DNA from: Pedobacter cryoconitis
GTDB taxonomy: Bacteria > Bacteroidota > Bacteroidia > Sphingobacteriales > Sphingobacteriaceae
Length of the DNA: 64,000 bases
Direction of reading: 5' to 3'
NCBI GenBank assembly: GCA_019352875.1
Contig: JAAAFW010000006.1
Span: 1,738,703-1,802,702, forward strand
Positions 6,753 through 16,427 of the stretch are shown in pieces (within the stretch, counting starts at the first letter, position 1; each line of letters starts with the position of its first letter). The notes beneath the pieces were generated by a model. That model was given only the letters and a program-made list of their open reading frames with translations. It was not told where the DNA came from and searched no databases. The translations under genes were made by a program, and so were the position numbers.

Positions 6753-9305
6753 ATGAAAAGAATATACCAACTTATAGTATTGCTTTTTGTCGGCTTACCG
6801 ACAATGGCACAAGTAACACGTCCGCAGGCTACACCAAGTCTGAAGGTTCAGGGTACTGACCTGGACTATTTCCAGCCGAAGGAATATATCATTGGAGGTA
6901 CAACGCTGACTGGTGCCAGTTTTATTGATAAGGAGGTAATTATCACTTTGTCCAAATTAATTAAAGGTGAAACAATTTTGCTTCCTAGTGAGGCTACTTC
7001 AACGGCAATTAAAACACTCTGGTCACAGGGACTCTTTGATGATATCGAATTGAATATTTCCAAATTGACAGACGATACTGTTTATTTTGATATTAAAGTG
7101 GTCGAGCGTCCGCGTTTGAGTTCATTTGAATTGAACGGCTTATCCAAATCTCAAAAAACAGATATTACAGAGAAGTTAAATTCGAAATCGGGAAAGACAA
7201 TTATAAACGAGAATACTTACAATAGTACAACAGCTATTATTGATAAATATCTGGCAGAAAAAGGTTATTTCTTTACCAAGATAGATTACAAAACCAAACC
7301 AGATCCAAATATGGAAAACGGGGTGGTATTGCAGGTTTTTGTAGAGCGTGGCAGAAAGGTTAAAGTTCAGAAAATCAACTTTACGGGGAACAAAGAATTT
7401 AAAGCTGCACAGTTACGCAAATACCTGAAGAAGACTAAGCAGCGTGCTTTCTATAAGATATTCGGGCCAGGTAAATACAGCCAGGAAAAATTCAAGGAAG
7501 ATAAAGAAAAACTGATCGCTAAAATGCAGGACAAAGGTTATCGTGATGCCGTTATTCTGAGAGATTCAGTTTACCGTAACAGCGATAAGACAGTAGGTAT
7601 TGATATTGATATTTACGAGGGTCCTAAGTATTATGTAGGTAATATTACCTGGGCAGGTAATGCTAAATATGCGACCAAGGATTTGACTAAAGTACTGGGA
7701 ATTGAAAAAGGTGATATTTTCAGCGAAGAAAAATTAGGGGTAAAATTACATGGTAATGGTGCGGAAAGTGAAGATGTTTCCAGTATCTACCTGAATGATG
7801 GTTATCTGACGTTCAATGTAGAACCCGTTCAAACCAAAATTTATAATGATACTGTCGATCTGGAGATTAGAATTTATGAAGGACCGCAGTATACCAATAA
7901 CAGGATTACTGTTAAAGGGAATACTATCACAAATGACCGTGTTGTACTCCGTCAGGTTAGAACAAGACCAGGTGATAAGTTCTCTAAAGAACAATTAATC
8001 CGTACGGTACGTGATATCGGTCAGCTTGGTAATTTTGATGAATCGAAAACTGTACCTACACCGAAACCTAATCCTGCTGATGGAACCGTAGATATTGAGT
8101 ATGCGGTAGAAGAAAAGCCTTCTGACCAGGTGGAGCTTTCCGGAGGTTTTGGTGGTGGCCGTGTAATCGGTACTATCGGTTTAACCTTTAATAACTTCTC
8201 TTTAAGGAATATTCTGAATCCTAAAGCCTATAAACCATTACCTAAAGGAGATGGTCAGAAACTGAGTATTCGTGGACAAACTAATGCAAAATATTATCAG
8301 TCTTATAGTTTTAGTTTTTCCGAGCCGTGGTTAGGTGGTAAAAAGCCTGTGAGTTTTGGTATCAGTGCATTTACCTCGCTTTCTTCCAACGGAAGAAGTG
8401 CCGGAAGTACTGACCTGCAGAAGATACGTCTGAATGGTGTAACAGTAAGTTTGGGCCGTATGTTAAAATGGCCGGATAACTATTTCCAGTTAACACACTC
8501 TATCAACGCACAACAGTATATTCTGAATAATTATCCAGGTTATCTGTTCTCAACAGGTACTTCATATAACTTTAACTTAACTCAGGAAATAAGCAGGGAT
8601 TCAAGAAATTCACCTATTTTCCCTACAGAAGGTTCGTTCTTCAAGTTTACAATTCAGGCGACTCCTCCTTACTCTTTATTGAATAAGGTGAATTATGAAA
8701 CTGCATCTGATAAGAAACGCTATACCTTTACAGAATATCATAAATGGAAATTTGAAGGACAGTGGTTCCAACGTTTAGCAGGTAAACTTGTGGTAAAAGC
8801 ACAGGCACAGTTTGGCTTCCTCGGATCATACAACCAGGCAGTAGGACAATCAGCTTTTGAAAGGTTTAAATTAGGTGGTGACGGTATGCAAGGATTTGAC
8901 TTCCTGCAGGGGTCTGAATTGATTACGATGCGTGGTTATGCCAACAATGTGGTTATCCCGAGTTCTGCGACAACACCTGGTCAAATTAATATCGCACAGC
9001 AGTCAGGTAGTCCAATCTATACGAAGTACGTAATGGAGTTGCGTTACCCGGTTATTGCAAGTCAGCAGGCAACCGCATTTATTGTTGGTTTTGCTGAGGG
9101 TGGTAATACCTGGAATAAGTTTTCTGAATATAATCCGTTTAACGTGAGAAGATCGGCCGGTATCGGAGCAAGAATCTTTTTACCGATATTTGGTATGCTT
9201 GGAATTGATTATGGTATTCCGTTTGATAAGATCCCTGGTGTGCAGGATTTTGGTAGACAAAGGTTTATGTTTAGTATCGCACAGCAGTTAGGTGGATTCA
9301 ACTAA
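6753..9305 (+). CDS. bamA: Outer membrane protein assembly factor BamA
   Basis: This 850-aa Omp85 protein inserts beta-barrels into the outer membrane. It has a signal peptide (MKRIYQLIVLLFVGLPTMAQ). Several POTRA repeats follow up to about residue 450, including FTGNKEF, ITWAGNAKY and ITVKGNTIT elements that start the domains. A C-terminal barrel spans roughly 460-850 and ends in FMFSIAQQLGGFN. A conserved barrel motif region with FKLGGDGMQGF and MRGY is present. It is followed by two OmpH/Skp periplasmic chaperone genes, its usual partners; BamD is encoded at the other end of this window. Confidence 0.97.
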   Translation: MKRIYQLIVLLFVGLPTMAQVTRPQATPSLKVQGTDLDYFQPKEYIIGGTTLTGASFIDKEVIITLSKLIKGETILLPSEATSTAIKTLWSQGLFDDIELNISKLTDDTVYFDIKVVERPRLSSFELNGLSKSQKTDITEKLNSKSGKTIINENTYNSTTAIIDKYLAEKGYFFTKIDYKTKPDPNMENGVVLQVFVERGRKVKVQKINFTGNKEFKAAQLRKYLKKTKQRAFYKIFGPGKYSQEKFKEDKEKLIAKMQDKGYRDAVILRDSVYRNSDKTVGIDIDIYEGPKYYVGNITWAGNAKYATKDLTKVLGIEKGDIFSEEKLGVKLHGNGAESEDVSSIYLNDGYLTFNVEPVQTKIYNDTVDLEIRIYEGPQYTNNRITVKGNTITNDRVVLRQVRTRPGDKFSKEQLIRTVRDIGQLGNFDESKTVPTPKPNPADGTVDIEYAVEEKPSDQVELSGGFGGGRVIGTIGLTFNNFSLRNILNPKAYKPLPKGDGQKLSIRGQTNAKYYQSYSFSFSEPWLGGKKPVSFGISAFTSLSSNGRSAGSTDLQKIRLNGVTVSLGRMLKWPDNYFQLTHSINAQQYILNNYPGYLFSTGTSYNFNLTQEISRDSRNSPIFPTEGSFFKFTIQATPPYSLLNKVNYETASDKKRYTFTEYHKWKFEGQWFQRLAGKLVVKAQAQFGFLGSYNQAVGQSAFERFKLGGDGMQGFDFLQGSELITMRGYANNVVIPSSATTPGQINIAQQSGSPIYTKYVMELRYPVIASQQATAFIVGFAEGGNTWNKFSEYNPFNVRRSAGIGARIFLPIFGMLGIDYGIPFDKIPGVQDFGRQRFMFSIAQQLGGFN

Positions 9306-9469
9306 TTCTCCATCCTGAAATCGAAAAATATTTCAGGTAAAATGAAAATCTAATATGTACGTTATAAAGGATAAAACATATATTCACCCAACAAATGCAG
9401 GTTTATGGTTCAAGAATACCAGAAACCTGCATTTGGTTATGTTTAAAGATTAATTAAGAGAGCGAGATC

Positions 9470-10000
9470 ATGAAAAAGTTTATTTTAATCGGATTTTTAG
9501 TTTTTGCAGGATTTGGTGCATTTGCACAAAAATTCGCATATGTGGACACAGAGTATATTTTGAAACATTTGCCAGAATATAAGTCTTCACAAAATCAGCT
9601 TAATGTTCTTACCCAGCAATGGCAGAAAGAGGTCGATGCGGATTTTGTCGCTATTGACAAGATGTATAAAGCTTACCAGGCTGATCAGGTATTATTAACA
9701 GATGATATGCGTAAGCGCCGGGAAAATGATATTATAGAAAAAGAAAAAGCAGCGAAAGATTTCCAACGTCAGAAGTTTGGCCCGGAAGGTGAACTTTTTC
9801 AAACCCGATCTAAATTGTTGAAACCTATTCAGGATAAAGTCACAGGTGCTATAAATGATGTGGCTAAGTCAAAATCATTGGATTTTATCTTTGATAAAAG
9901 CAGCGAATCTACTACGATGATCTACGCTGGTCCCGATTATAATTTGAGTAATGATGTGGTCACTAAACTTGGCTACAAACCTGGAACCCTCGCAAAATAA
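9470..10000 (+). CDS. OmpH/Skp family periplasmic chaperone (first copy)
   Basis: This 176-aa protein has a signal peptide (MKKFILIGFLVFAGFGAFA) and then the OmpH pattern KFAYVDTEYILKHLPEY, a long charged helical middle for the coiled-coil tentacles, and the closing strand LDFIFDKSSES. Skp proteins hold unfolded outer-membrane proteins in the periplasm for delivery to BamA, encoded just upstream. A second copy follows after 44 nt. The two are paralogues with different middle sections. Confidence 0.92.
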   Translation: MKKFILIGFLVFAGFGAFAQKFAYVDTEYILKHLPEYKSSQNQLNVLTQQWQKEVDADFVAIDKMYKAYQADQVLLTDDMRKRRENDIIEKEKAAKDFQRQKFGPEGELFQTRSKLLKPIQDKVTGAINDVAKSKSLDFIFDKSSESTTMIYAGPDYNLSNDVVTKLGYKPGTLAK

Positions 10001-10044
10001 CACACAAAATAAATTTTAAAAAACAATTATTAAGAACAATAGAA

Positions 10045-10614
10045 ATGAGAAAGTTAATTAACGTATTTTTTGTAGCAGCTGGCTTAGTGTTTACTGCTTC
10101 TGTTGCCAATGCTCAGCAAAAAATTGCACACCTTGATTCTGAAGTCGTTTTCGCAAGTATGCCTGAAGCTAAAACTGCTACTGCTACTTTAGAAACACTT
10201 CAAAAACAAAAACAGGCCGAAATTGAAAAAATGAGGACTGAATACACTACTAAGTATGAGGCTGCAGTTGCTAAAAACAAAACACTGAGTGAAGCCAACA
10301 AAGAGACAGTAGGTAAAGAATTACAGCAGATGGGTGTTGAGTTACAGGATATGGAGAAACGTATCAACGATGCTACTCAAAAAGCTCAACAAGATATTGC
10401 TACTAAACAAGGAGAATTGTTAGCGCCGTTAAACACTAAATTTCAGAATGCAGTTAAAGCTGTAGCGAAAGACAAAGGTATTGCTTACGTATTTGATAGT
10501 TCTGCACAACAAGGTGCAAATAACATGCTTGCATGGGAAGGTGGAGAAGATGTTACTGATGCTGTAAAAGCTAAGTTAGGTATCGCGGCTTCAGCTCCTG
10601 CTGCCAAGAAATAA
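10045..10614 (+). CDS. OmpH/Skp family periplasmic chaperone (second copy)
   Basis: This 189-aa protein has a signal peptide ending near ANA. The mature part begins QQKIAHLDSEVVFASMPEA, followed by a Lys/Glu/Gln-rich coiled coil and IAYVFDSSAQQGAN at the end. The C-terminal tail is Ala-rich (AASAPAAKK). It is the downstream member of a tandem Skp pair behind bamA and is closed by a clear terminator. Confidence 0.92.
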   Translation: MRKLINVFFVAAGLVFTASVANAQQKIAHLDSEVVFASMPEAKTATATLETLQKQKQAEIEKMRTEYTTKYEAAVAKNKTLSEANKETVGKELQQMGVELQDMEKRINDATQKAQQDIATKQGELLAPLNTKFQNAVKAVAKDKGIAYVFDSSAQQGANNMLAWEGGEDVTDAVKAKLGIAASAPAAKK

Positions 10615-10631
10615 TTTTTAGAAATTTCATA

Positions 10632-10671
10632 GAAAAGTGGAATCCGGATTATCGGGTTTCACTTTTTTTTT
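10632..10671 (+). terminator. Terminator of the bamA-ompH-ompH unit
   Basis: The stem AAGTGGAATCCG/CGGGTTTCACTT (12 bp with two G-T pairs) is followed by a run of T residues, the classic intrinsic terminator form. Confidence 0.85.
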
Positions 10672-10687
10672 GACCGCTTTTTCTTGC

Positions 10688-10695
10688 TAGTTTTG
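10688..10695 (+). promoter_or_regulatory. -7 promoter box of murI (TAGTTTTG)
   Basis: An exact TAnnTTTG match lies only 3 nt before the ATG at 10699. A transcript starting at the usual distance would begin at or next to the start codon. Confidence 0.6.
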
Positions 10696-10698
10696 TCT

Positions 10699-11529
10699 AT
10701 GCAGCAGACAAAATCTATTGGTGTTTTCGATTCGGGTTATGGTGGGCTTACTGTCTTCCGCTCCATAGCAGCAGAATTACCACAGTATAACTATATCTAT
10801 CTGGGAGATAATGCCCGTTCTCCCTACGGTGATCATAGTTTTGAGACCGTTTATAACTATACATTGGAATGCGTCGAATGGTTGTTTGCCCAGGGCTGTG
10901 AATTAATTATTCTGGCTTGCAATACAGCATCCGCTAAAGCACTTCGTTCGATTCAGCAACGAATACTTCCCCTTAAATATCCTGGTAAAAGGGTACTCGG
11001 GGTTATTCGTCCTACCGCCGAACTGATCGGTGAATATACGCGTACAGGAACAATCGGAGTGATGGGGACCAGGGGGACCATAAAATCTGATTCCTATCCA
11101 ATTGAGATCCACAACTTCTATCCAGAACTGGAGGTTCTTCAGCAAAGTTGTCCAATGTGGGTTCCACTAATAGAGAACAATGAACATCTTAGCCCGGGGG
11201 CAGATTACTTTGTGTCAAAATACATTCAGGCCCTGCTTGAACAGTCCGGTCAGATCGACACCATACTGCTTGCCTGCACACATTATCCATTGCTGATTCC
11301 AAAGATTGAAGCGCAGTTGTCTGAAGGAATACGGTTGGTTTCACAGGGAGATATTGTTGCCGGAAGTCTGAAAGATTACTTATTCCGTCATCCTGAAATG
11401 GAGCAACTGCTGGCCAGCGAAGGGGATAAACAATTTTTCACAACCGGAGATGCCGGTATTTTTTGCAGAAACGGCTCTCTGTTCTTTGAGGCGCCTGTTG
11501 TTGCAAAACAAATCAGTTTGTTGTCATGA
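10699..11529 (+). CDS. murI: Glutamate racemase
   Basis: This 276-aa enzyme converts L- to D-glutamate for peptidoglycan. The Asp in FDSGYGG (Asp11) and the two catalytic Cys, Cys74 in LACNTAS and Cys193 in LLACTHYPLL, are all present. An upstream in-frame TTG would add five residues, but it overlaps the promoter box, so the ATG at 10699 is chosen. The position after the Bam/OmpH genes is usual in the phylum. Confidence 0.96.
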   Translation: MQQTKSIGVFDSGYGGLTVFRSIAAELPQYNYIYLGDNARSPYGDHSFETVYNYTLECVEWLFAQGCELIILACNTASAKALRSIQQRILPLKYPGKRVLGVIRPTAELIGEYTRTGTIGVMGTRGTIKSDSYPIEIHNFYPELEVLQQSCPMWVPLIENNEHLSPGADYFVSKYIQALLEQSGQIDTILLACTHYPLLIPKIEAQLSEGIRLVSQGDIVAGSLKDYLFRHPEMEQLLASEGDKQFFTTGDAGIFCRNGSLFFEAPVVAKQISLLS

Positions 11530-11566
11530 TTTATATTTCTTTCTAGGTTCTGACTATTATAAAAGG

Positions 11567-11574
11567 TAAATTTG
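11567..11574 (+). promoter_or_regulatory. -7 promoter box of the purF-type gene (TAAATTTG)
   Basis: TAAATTTG matches the Bacteroidota -7 consensus, 18 nt before the chosen ATG at 11593. Confidence 0.6.
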
Positions 11575-11592
11575 CGGCTCAAACCACACACA

Positions 11593-13494
11593 ATGAGTGA
11601 CCAGATAAAACACGAATGCGGAATTGCTTTTATCCGTCTTTTAAAACCTCTCTCATACTACCAGGAAAAATACGGTACAGCACTTTACGGACTGAATAAA
11701 CTCTATCTTTTGATGGAGAAACAGCACAATAGAGGGCAGGACGGAGCAGGGATTGCAACCATTAAATTAGATGTTAAACCAGGCCACCGCTACATTAGCC
11801 GTTACAGGTCAATGGCGCAGAATGCAGTTGCCGATATCTTTGGTTATGTTCACAATAAATTTGTAGACATCCAGAACGATACACCGGAGCTGATGCAGGA
11901 TGCAGAATGGTTAAAACAAAATGTAAGCTTTATTGGTGAAGTACTCCTTGGACACCTGCGTTATGGTACACATGGGAAAAACAGTATTGAGAACTGTCAT
12001 CCTTTCCTTCGCCAGAATAATTGGATGACCAGAAATCTTGTTATTGCGGGGAACTTCAACATGACTAATGTTGATGAGTTGCTGGAGCAGTTGTATGAGC
12101 TTGGACAACATCCAAAAGAACAGGCTGACACTGTTACTGTATTAGAGAAAATCGGTCATTTCCTTGATGATGAAAACCAGGAGCTTTTTGATACTTACAA
12201 AAAGGAAGGTTTGTCGAATGTGGAGATTACTCACAAAATATCTGAAAATCTAAATATTGCGCATATCCTGCGCCGCTCGGCTAAAACCTGGGACGGGGGT
12301 TATGCAATTTCCGGTATCGTTGGTAACGGCGATGCTTTTGTACTACGTGATCCTTCCGGCATCCGCCCGGCATATTTTTATCAGGATGACGAGATCGTAG
12401 TGGCCGCTTCTGAAAGACCAGCTATTCAAACGGCTTTTAACGTTGGCTTTAACGAAGTACAGGAAATTCAGCCTGGTCATGCGCTGATTGTTAAAAAGAA
12501 CGGAACGGTAACTCAGGAGATCTTCCGGGAGCCTCAGGAAAAAAGAGCCTGCTCTTTTGAAAGAATTTATTTCTCACGTGGCAGTGATGCTGCTATATAC
12601 AGGGAAAGAAAACAATTGGGCCGTTTGCTGATTGATCAGATTCTTAAATCCGTGAATTCAGATCTGAAAAATACAGTATTCTCTTTTATACCTAATACTG
12701 CAGAAATTTCTTTTTACGGTTTGGTTGAAGGACTGCATAAGTATATCAAAAAGGTGCAAAAAGATACTTTAATCGGTCGGAAAGATACACTGTCGGATCA
12801 GGAACTGGATGAATTATTGTCTATGGCCCCGAGAGTAGAAAAACTTGCTATTAAAGATGTTAAGCTTCGTACTTTCATTACTGCAGATGCTGACCGGAAG
12901 GAAATGGTAGCACATGTTTATGATACTACCTATGGAGTTATTAAAAATGATGTGGATACACTGGTTGCTGTAGATGATTCCATTGTAAGAGGAACTACAC
13001 TAAAACAAAGTATCATTAAAATCATAGACAGGCTGCACCCTAAGAAAATCATTATTGTTTCTTCCGCGCCGCAGATCCGCTATCCGGATTGTTATGGTAT
13101 TGATATGTCTAAACTCGGACAGTTCGTCGCGTTTGAGGCTGCAATTCAGTTGTTAAAAGCACGTGGTATGGAAAATGTGATTGAAGAAGTTTATACCAAA
13201 TGTAAAGCTTCGTTACTATTGCCTAAAGAAGAGATCATTAATCACGTGAAAGATATCTACAGACCTTTTACGCAGGAGGAGATCTCTGCACAGATTACCA
13301 AGATCATTACACCAAAAGATACAATCGCAGAAGTCGAGGTTATTTATCAAACCTTAGATAATCTGCATATTGCTTGCCCTGAACATACAGGTGATTGGTA
13401 TTTTTCAGGAAACTATCCAACACCAGGTGGTAACAGAGTCGTAAACAAGGCTTTTGTAAACTGGAGAGAAGGAAGCGATCAGAGAGCTTATTAA
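11593..13494 (+). CDS. purF: Amidophosphoribosyltransferase-type enzyme, long form
   Basis: This 633-aa protein is a class II glutamine amidotransferase joined to a PRPP-binding domain. The nucleophile is Cys9 (HECGIAF), so eight residues must be removed for it to become N-terminal, as in propeptide-bearing PurF enzymes. QHNRGQDGAG, HLRYGTHG and DPSGIRP (253-259) mark the glutaminase half. The PRPP loop VDDSIVRGTT is at 460-469. Canonical PurF is about 470-505 aa; the extra length is spread over a mid-glutaminase insertion (about 95-225) and a C-terminal tail. The reaction is likely PRPP plus glutamine to phosphoribosylamine. A long paralogue with a specialised role is possible. Confidence 0.85.
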   Translation: MSDQIKHECGIAFIRLLKPLSYYQEKYGTALYGLNKLYLLMEKQHNRGQDGAGIATIKLDVKPGHRYISRYRSMAQNAVADIFGYVHNKFVDIQNDTPELMQDAEWLKQNVSFIGEVLLGHLRYGTHGKNSIENCHPFLRQNNWMTRNLVIAGNFNMTNVDELLEQLYELGQHPKEQADTVTVLEKIGHFLDDENQELFDTYKKEGLSNVEITHKISENLNIAHILRRSAKTWDGGYAISGIVGNGDAFVLRDPSGIRPAYFYQDDEIVVAASERPAIQTAFNVGFNEVQEIQPGHALIVKKNGTVTQEIFREPQEKRACSFERIYFSRGSDAAIYRERKQLGRLLIDQILKSVNSDLKNTVFSFIPNTAEISFYGLVEGLHKYIKKVQKDTLIGRKDTLSDQELDELLSMAPRVEKLAIKDVKLRTFITADADRKEMVAHVYDTTYGVIKNDVDTLVAVDDSIVRGTTLKQSIIKIIDRLHPKKIIIVSSAPQIRYPDCYGIDMSKLGQFVAFEAAIQLLKARGMENVIEEVYTKCKASLLLPKEEIINHVKDIYRPFTQEEISAQITKIITPKDTIAEVEVIYQTLDNLHIACPEHTGDWYFSGNYPTPGGNRVVNKAFVNWREGSDQRAY

Positions 13495-13511
13495 GTAAAA
13501 TTTACTTTATC

Positions 13512-13561
13512 ATTTATAACAGAAAAAGGGTAGCGATAGCTACCCTTTTTCTGTTATAAAT
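13512..13561. terminator. Long bidirectional terminator (perfect 23-bp stem)
   Basis: The arms 13512-13534 and 13539-13561 are perfectly complementary around a GATA loop. Each strand has an A-tract on one side and a T-tract on the other, so it can end transcription of both the purF-type gene (+) and the lysE-type gene (-). Confidence 0.93.
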
Positions 13562-13593
13562 ATTGCTGATCCGCTATTATCAGGTTTGAGATA

Positions 13594-14220
13594 CTAATGG
13601 AAATTCTGTGTGAAAACTTCAATAAAAAGCCTAATCGCAAAAATAATAATTACTGCCCCGGCGACTCTGTTTAACAGAATAAGATTCTTTGCCTGAATCT
13701 TTTCGCGCAGCTTTGCAGCATAGAATGTTTTCATACAGTCAACAGAAAGCTGAGTAGACATGGCGACTATAAAGAAAAGAATCTTCTCATCCATAGTATA
13801 GTGCAGCTGTGCAGAGATTATGCCACCAACCATAATCCAGAACATGAGAGTTGTCGGGGAAAGCAAACACATTAAAAATCCTTTTATGACATATCCTCTT
13901 TTTCTAACTTTTTCAATTTTCTTAGTTTCATAATGCATTTTTACTTTATTTACCAGATAGAATATACCTACTCCTAATAAAAACAGGCCTCCGATGAGGC
14001 CTATATAGGTATTGTATTTAGGGTTGTAGTTCACGAACTGGGAACTGAATATAGTCAGGCTAATCAAAATAATGTCACCCAGAATTACGCCTACAGCCAG
14101 GGAAAAACCAGCCTTGAATCCCTTTTCTATACTGGTTTTTATCATCGAGAAAAAAACAGGGCCAGTCAGGAATGAAAATAAAATACCTGCACCGATCCCG
14201 TGTAATATTGCTTCAATCAT
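13594..14220 (-). CDS. LysE/RhtB family exporter
   Basis: This 208-aa protein has about six hydrophobic segments and the LysE-superfamily start (GIGAGILFSFLTGPVFFSMIKTSIEKGFKAG), with the conserved G-GP element in the first helix. LPSPTTLMFW-type sequence (LLSPTTLMFWIMVGGI) occurs at the third or fourth segment. Members export amino acids such as lysine, threonine or homoserine; the substrate here is unknown. It converges on the purF-type gene and is divergent from the deaminase gene. Confidence 0.88.
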   Translation of the reverse strand: MIEAILHGIGAGILFSFLTGPVFFSMIKTSIEKGFKAGFSLAVGVILGDIILISLTIFSSQFVNYNPKYNTYIGLIGGLFLLGVGIFYLVNKVKMHYETKKIEKVRKRGYVIKGFLMCLLSPTTLMFWIMVGGIISAQLHYTMDEKILFFIVAMSTQLSVDCMKTFYAAKLREKIQAKNLILLNRVAGAVIIIFAIRLFIEVFTQNFH

Positions 14221-14397
14221 TCAAACAGTTTGTATAAAGCTGCTAATATCCGATTTTAATAGGGAAACCTCCATATTTTTTTTCGCTTCATTTATTGTGT
14301 GGGATTGTCGCTGGAGCGCAATTTTTATTTAAGTTTATACCCTGTTATTGTTTTTCCAGGCTCGTAAAGGGGCATATATTAGGAATTGAAAATTGTT

Positions 14398-14889
14398 ATG
14401 ATAAATGAACAACTAAACACCGGACAGCCGGAATCCCCGAATACCAGACCGGGATTTGATGATATTTACATGGACCTGGCTGTTAAGCTGGCTGGAAGAT
14501 CTCACTGCGTACGGGCACAAGTTGGTGCGGTGCTAACTAAAGAAACACGCATTATCTCTATCGGCTACAACGGGCCTCCCTCCGGTACCCACAATTGCGA
14601 TGAGGAATGGCCGGAGCAGGGATGCGACAGAGATTCCAGAGGAAGTTGTTCATTGGCATTACATGCGGAGGAAAATGCAATACTATATGCTTCCAGAAAC
14701 GGGGCGAGGATAGAAGGTGCAACACTTTATACCACATTGTCACCTTGTATCGCATGTGCAAGGCTGATTCTTTCTTCCGGGATTAAGGTTGTGTACTTTA
14801 AAGATTCTTATGCAGCGTATAAAGGGTTGCCGAGTGATGAGGGTGTTGATTTCTTAAAAAGATTCGGTGTTGAAGTGAATAAATACTAA
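14398..14889 (+). CDS. dCMP/cytidine deaminase family protein
   Basis: This 163-aa zinc enzyme has HAEENA (His89, Glu91) and PCIAC (Cys117 and Cys120 region), the catalytic zinc site of the deoxycytidylate deaminase (ComEB) group. An insert rich in Cys and His before it ([12 protein letters not shown]...GSC) fits the second, structural zinc of dCMP deaminases. dCMP deaminase supplies dUMP for thymidylate. The ATG at 14398 is preferred over an upstream TTG. The guaA promoter box overlaps its stop codon. Confidence 0.9.
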   Translation: MINEQLNTGQPESPNTRPGFDDIYMDLAVKLAGRSHCVRAQVGAVLTKETRIISIGYNGPPSGTHNCDEEWPEQGCDRDSRGSCSLALHAEENAILYASRNGARIEGATLYTTLSPCIACARLILSSGIKVVYFKDSYAAYKGLPSDEGVDFLKRFGVEVNKY

Positions 14890-14894
14890 CTTTG
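14887..14894 (+). promoter_or_regulatory. Possible -7 box of guaA (TAACTTTG) inside the previous stop codon
   Basis: TAACTTTG matches TAnnTTTG; its TAA is the stop codon of the deaminase gene. It ends 3 nt before the guaA ATG at 14898. Chance occurrence is possible, but the spacing equals that at murI, engB and bamD. Confidence 0.45.
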
Positions 14895-14897
14895 GCC

Positions 14898-16427
14898 ATG
14901 CTAGAAAAAATCATCATTATCGATTTTGGATCTCAATATACACAGTTGATAGCCCGTAGGGTTCGGGAATTAAATGTGTATTGCGAAATACATCCATTTA
15001 ATAATATTCCTGAAATCTCTTCAGACGTTAAAGGTATCATCTTTTCAGGAAGCCCGTACTCTGTGCGCCAGGAAGATGCACCTCAAATAGACTTAGCTAA
15101 ATTCCATCAGAAATATCCTGTACTGGCAGTTTGTTATGGTGCACAATATATTGCGCAACATTCCGGCGGCGATGTGCAGCCTTCATCTACCAGAGAATAT
15201 GGCCGTGCAAACCTGAACTTTGTTGTTTCTGAAAACAAGTTGTTTAAAAATATCAATACAAATTCACAGGTATGGATGTCACATGGTGATACCATTACTG
15301 TTGTTCCTGATAACTTTGAAATTATAGCAAGTACCGATAATGTACGCGTTGCTGCTTATCATGTGAAAGATTCTGATACTTATGCGATCCAGTTTCACCC
15401 GGAAGTAACACATAGTACAGATGGAAAACAATTACTGGAGAACTTTCTCGTTGATATTTGCGGCTTAAGCCAGAGCTGGACATCAGATGCTTTCGTAGAC
15501 AGCACAATTGCTGAACTGAAAGAAAAGTTAGGTAATGATAAAGTTGTACTTGGTCTTTCAGGCGGTGTAGATTCCAGCGTTGCAGCAATCCTGCTTCACA
15601 AAGCAATCGGAACTAATTTGCATTGTATCTTTGTAGATAACGGATTATTGCGCAAGGATGAATATGAAGCTGTTCTGGAACAGTATAAACACCTTGGTCT
15701 GAATATCAAAGGTGTGGACGCTAAAGAACGTTTCTTAAGTCAGCTGGCTGGCCTTAAAGATCCTGAATTGAAGCGTAAAGCTATTGGACGTGTTTTCATT
15801 GAAGTTTTTGATGATGCTGCTCATGAAGTACAGGATGTAAAATGGCTTGCACAGGGTACTATATATCCGGATGTGATTGAATCTATTTCGGTAAACGGTC
15901 CATCTGCGACAATTAAATCTCACCATAATGTGGGAGGTTTACCAGACTTTATGAAGTTAAAGGTAGTCGAGCCTTTGAACACATTGTTTAAAGATGAAGT
16001 AAGACGTGTGGGTAAAACACTGGGACTGGACAGCTTTATTTTAGGCCGCCACCCTTTCCCGGGACCAGGACTTGCTATCCGTATATTAGGTGATGTTACT
16101 GCAGAAAAAGTAGCCATCCTGCAGGAAGCAGATGCTATTTATATAAACAATCTAAGAGAAGCAGGGTTATATGATCAGGTTTGGCAGGCTGGAGCAATTT
16201 TCCTTCCGGTTCAGTCGGTAGGAGTAATGGGAGATGAGCGTACTTATGAAAACGTTATTTGTCTTCGTGCTGTGGAATCTGTAGATGGAATGACTGCCGA
16301 TTGGTGCCATTTACCTTATCCTGTACTTGCCAAAATTTCCAATGAAATTATAAATAAAGTAAAAGGTATAAACAGGGTAGTGTATGATATTAGTTCAAAA
16401 CCACCTGCGACTATTGAGTGGGAATAA
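14898..16427 (+). CDS. guaA: GMP synthase (glutamine-hydrolysing)
   Basis: This 509-aa enzyme converts XMP to GMP. The class I glutaminase triad is Cys79 (AVCYGAQ), His167 and Glu169 (FHPEVTH). The ATP-pyrophosphatase P-loop SGGVDSS starts at residue 221. The C-terminal dimerisation domain carries [15 protein letters not shown] and ends in KPPATIEWE. All motifs are intact. The next gene starts inside its last 44 nt, which points to an operon. Confidence 0.98.
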   Translation: MLEKIIIIDFGSQYTQLIARRVRELNVYCEIHPFNNIPEISSDVKGIIFSGSPYSVRQEDAPQIDLAKFHQKYPVLAVCYGAQYIAQHSGGDVQPSSTREYGRANLNFVVSENKLFKNINTNSQVWMSHGDTITVVPDNFEIIASTDNVRVAAYHVKDSDTYAIQFHPEVTHSTDGKQLLENFLVDICGLSQSWTSDAFVDSTIAELKEKLGNDKVVLGLSGGVDSSVAAILLHKAIGTNLHCIFVDNGLLRKDEYEAVLEQYKHLGLNIKGVDAKERFLSQLAGLKDPELKRKAIGRVFIEVFDDAAHEVQDVKWLAQGTIYPDVIESISVNGPSATIKSHHNVGGLPDFMKLKVVEPLNTLFKDEVRRVGKTLGLDSFILGRHPFPGPGLAIRILGDVTAEKVAILQEADAIYINNLREAGLYDQVWQAGAIFLPVQSVGVMGDERTYENVICLRAVESVDGMTADWCHLPYPVLAKISNEIINKVKGINRVVYDISSKPPATIEWE

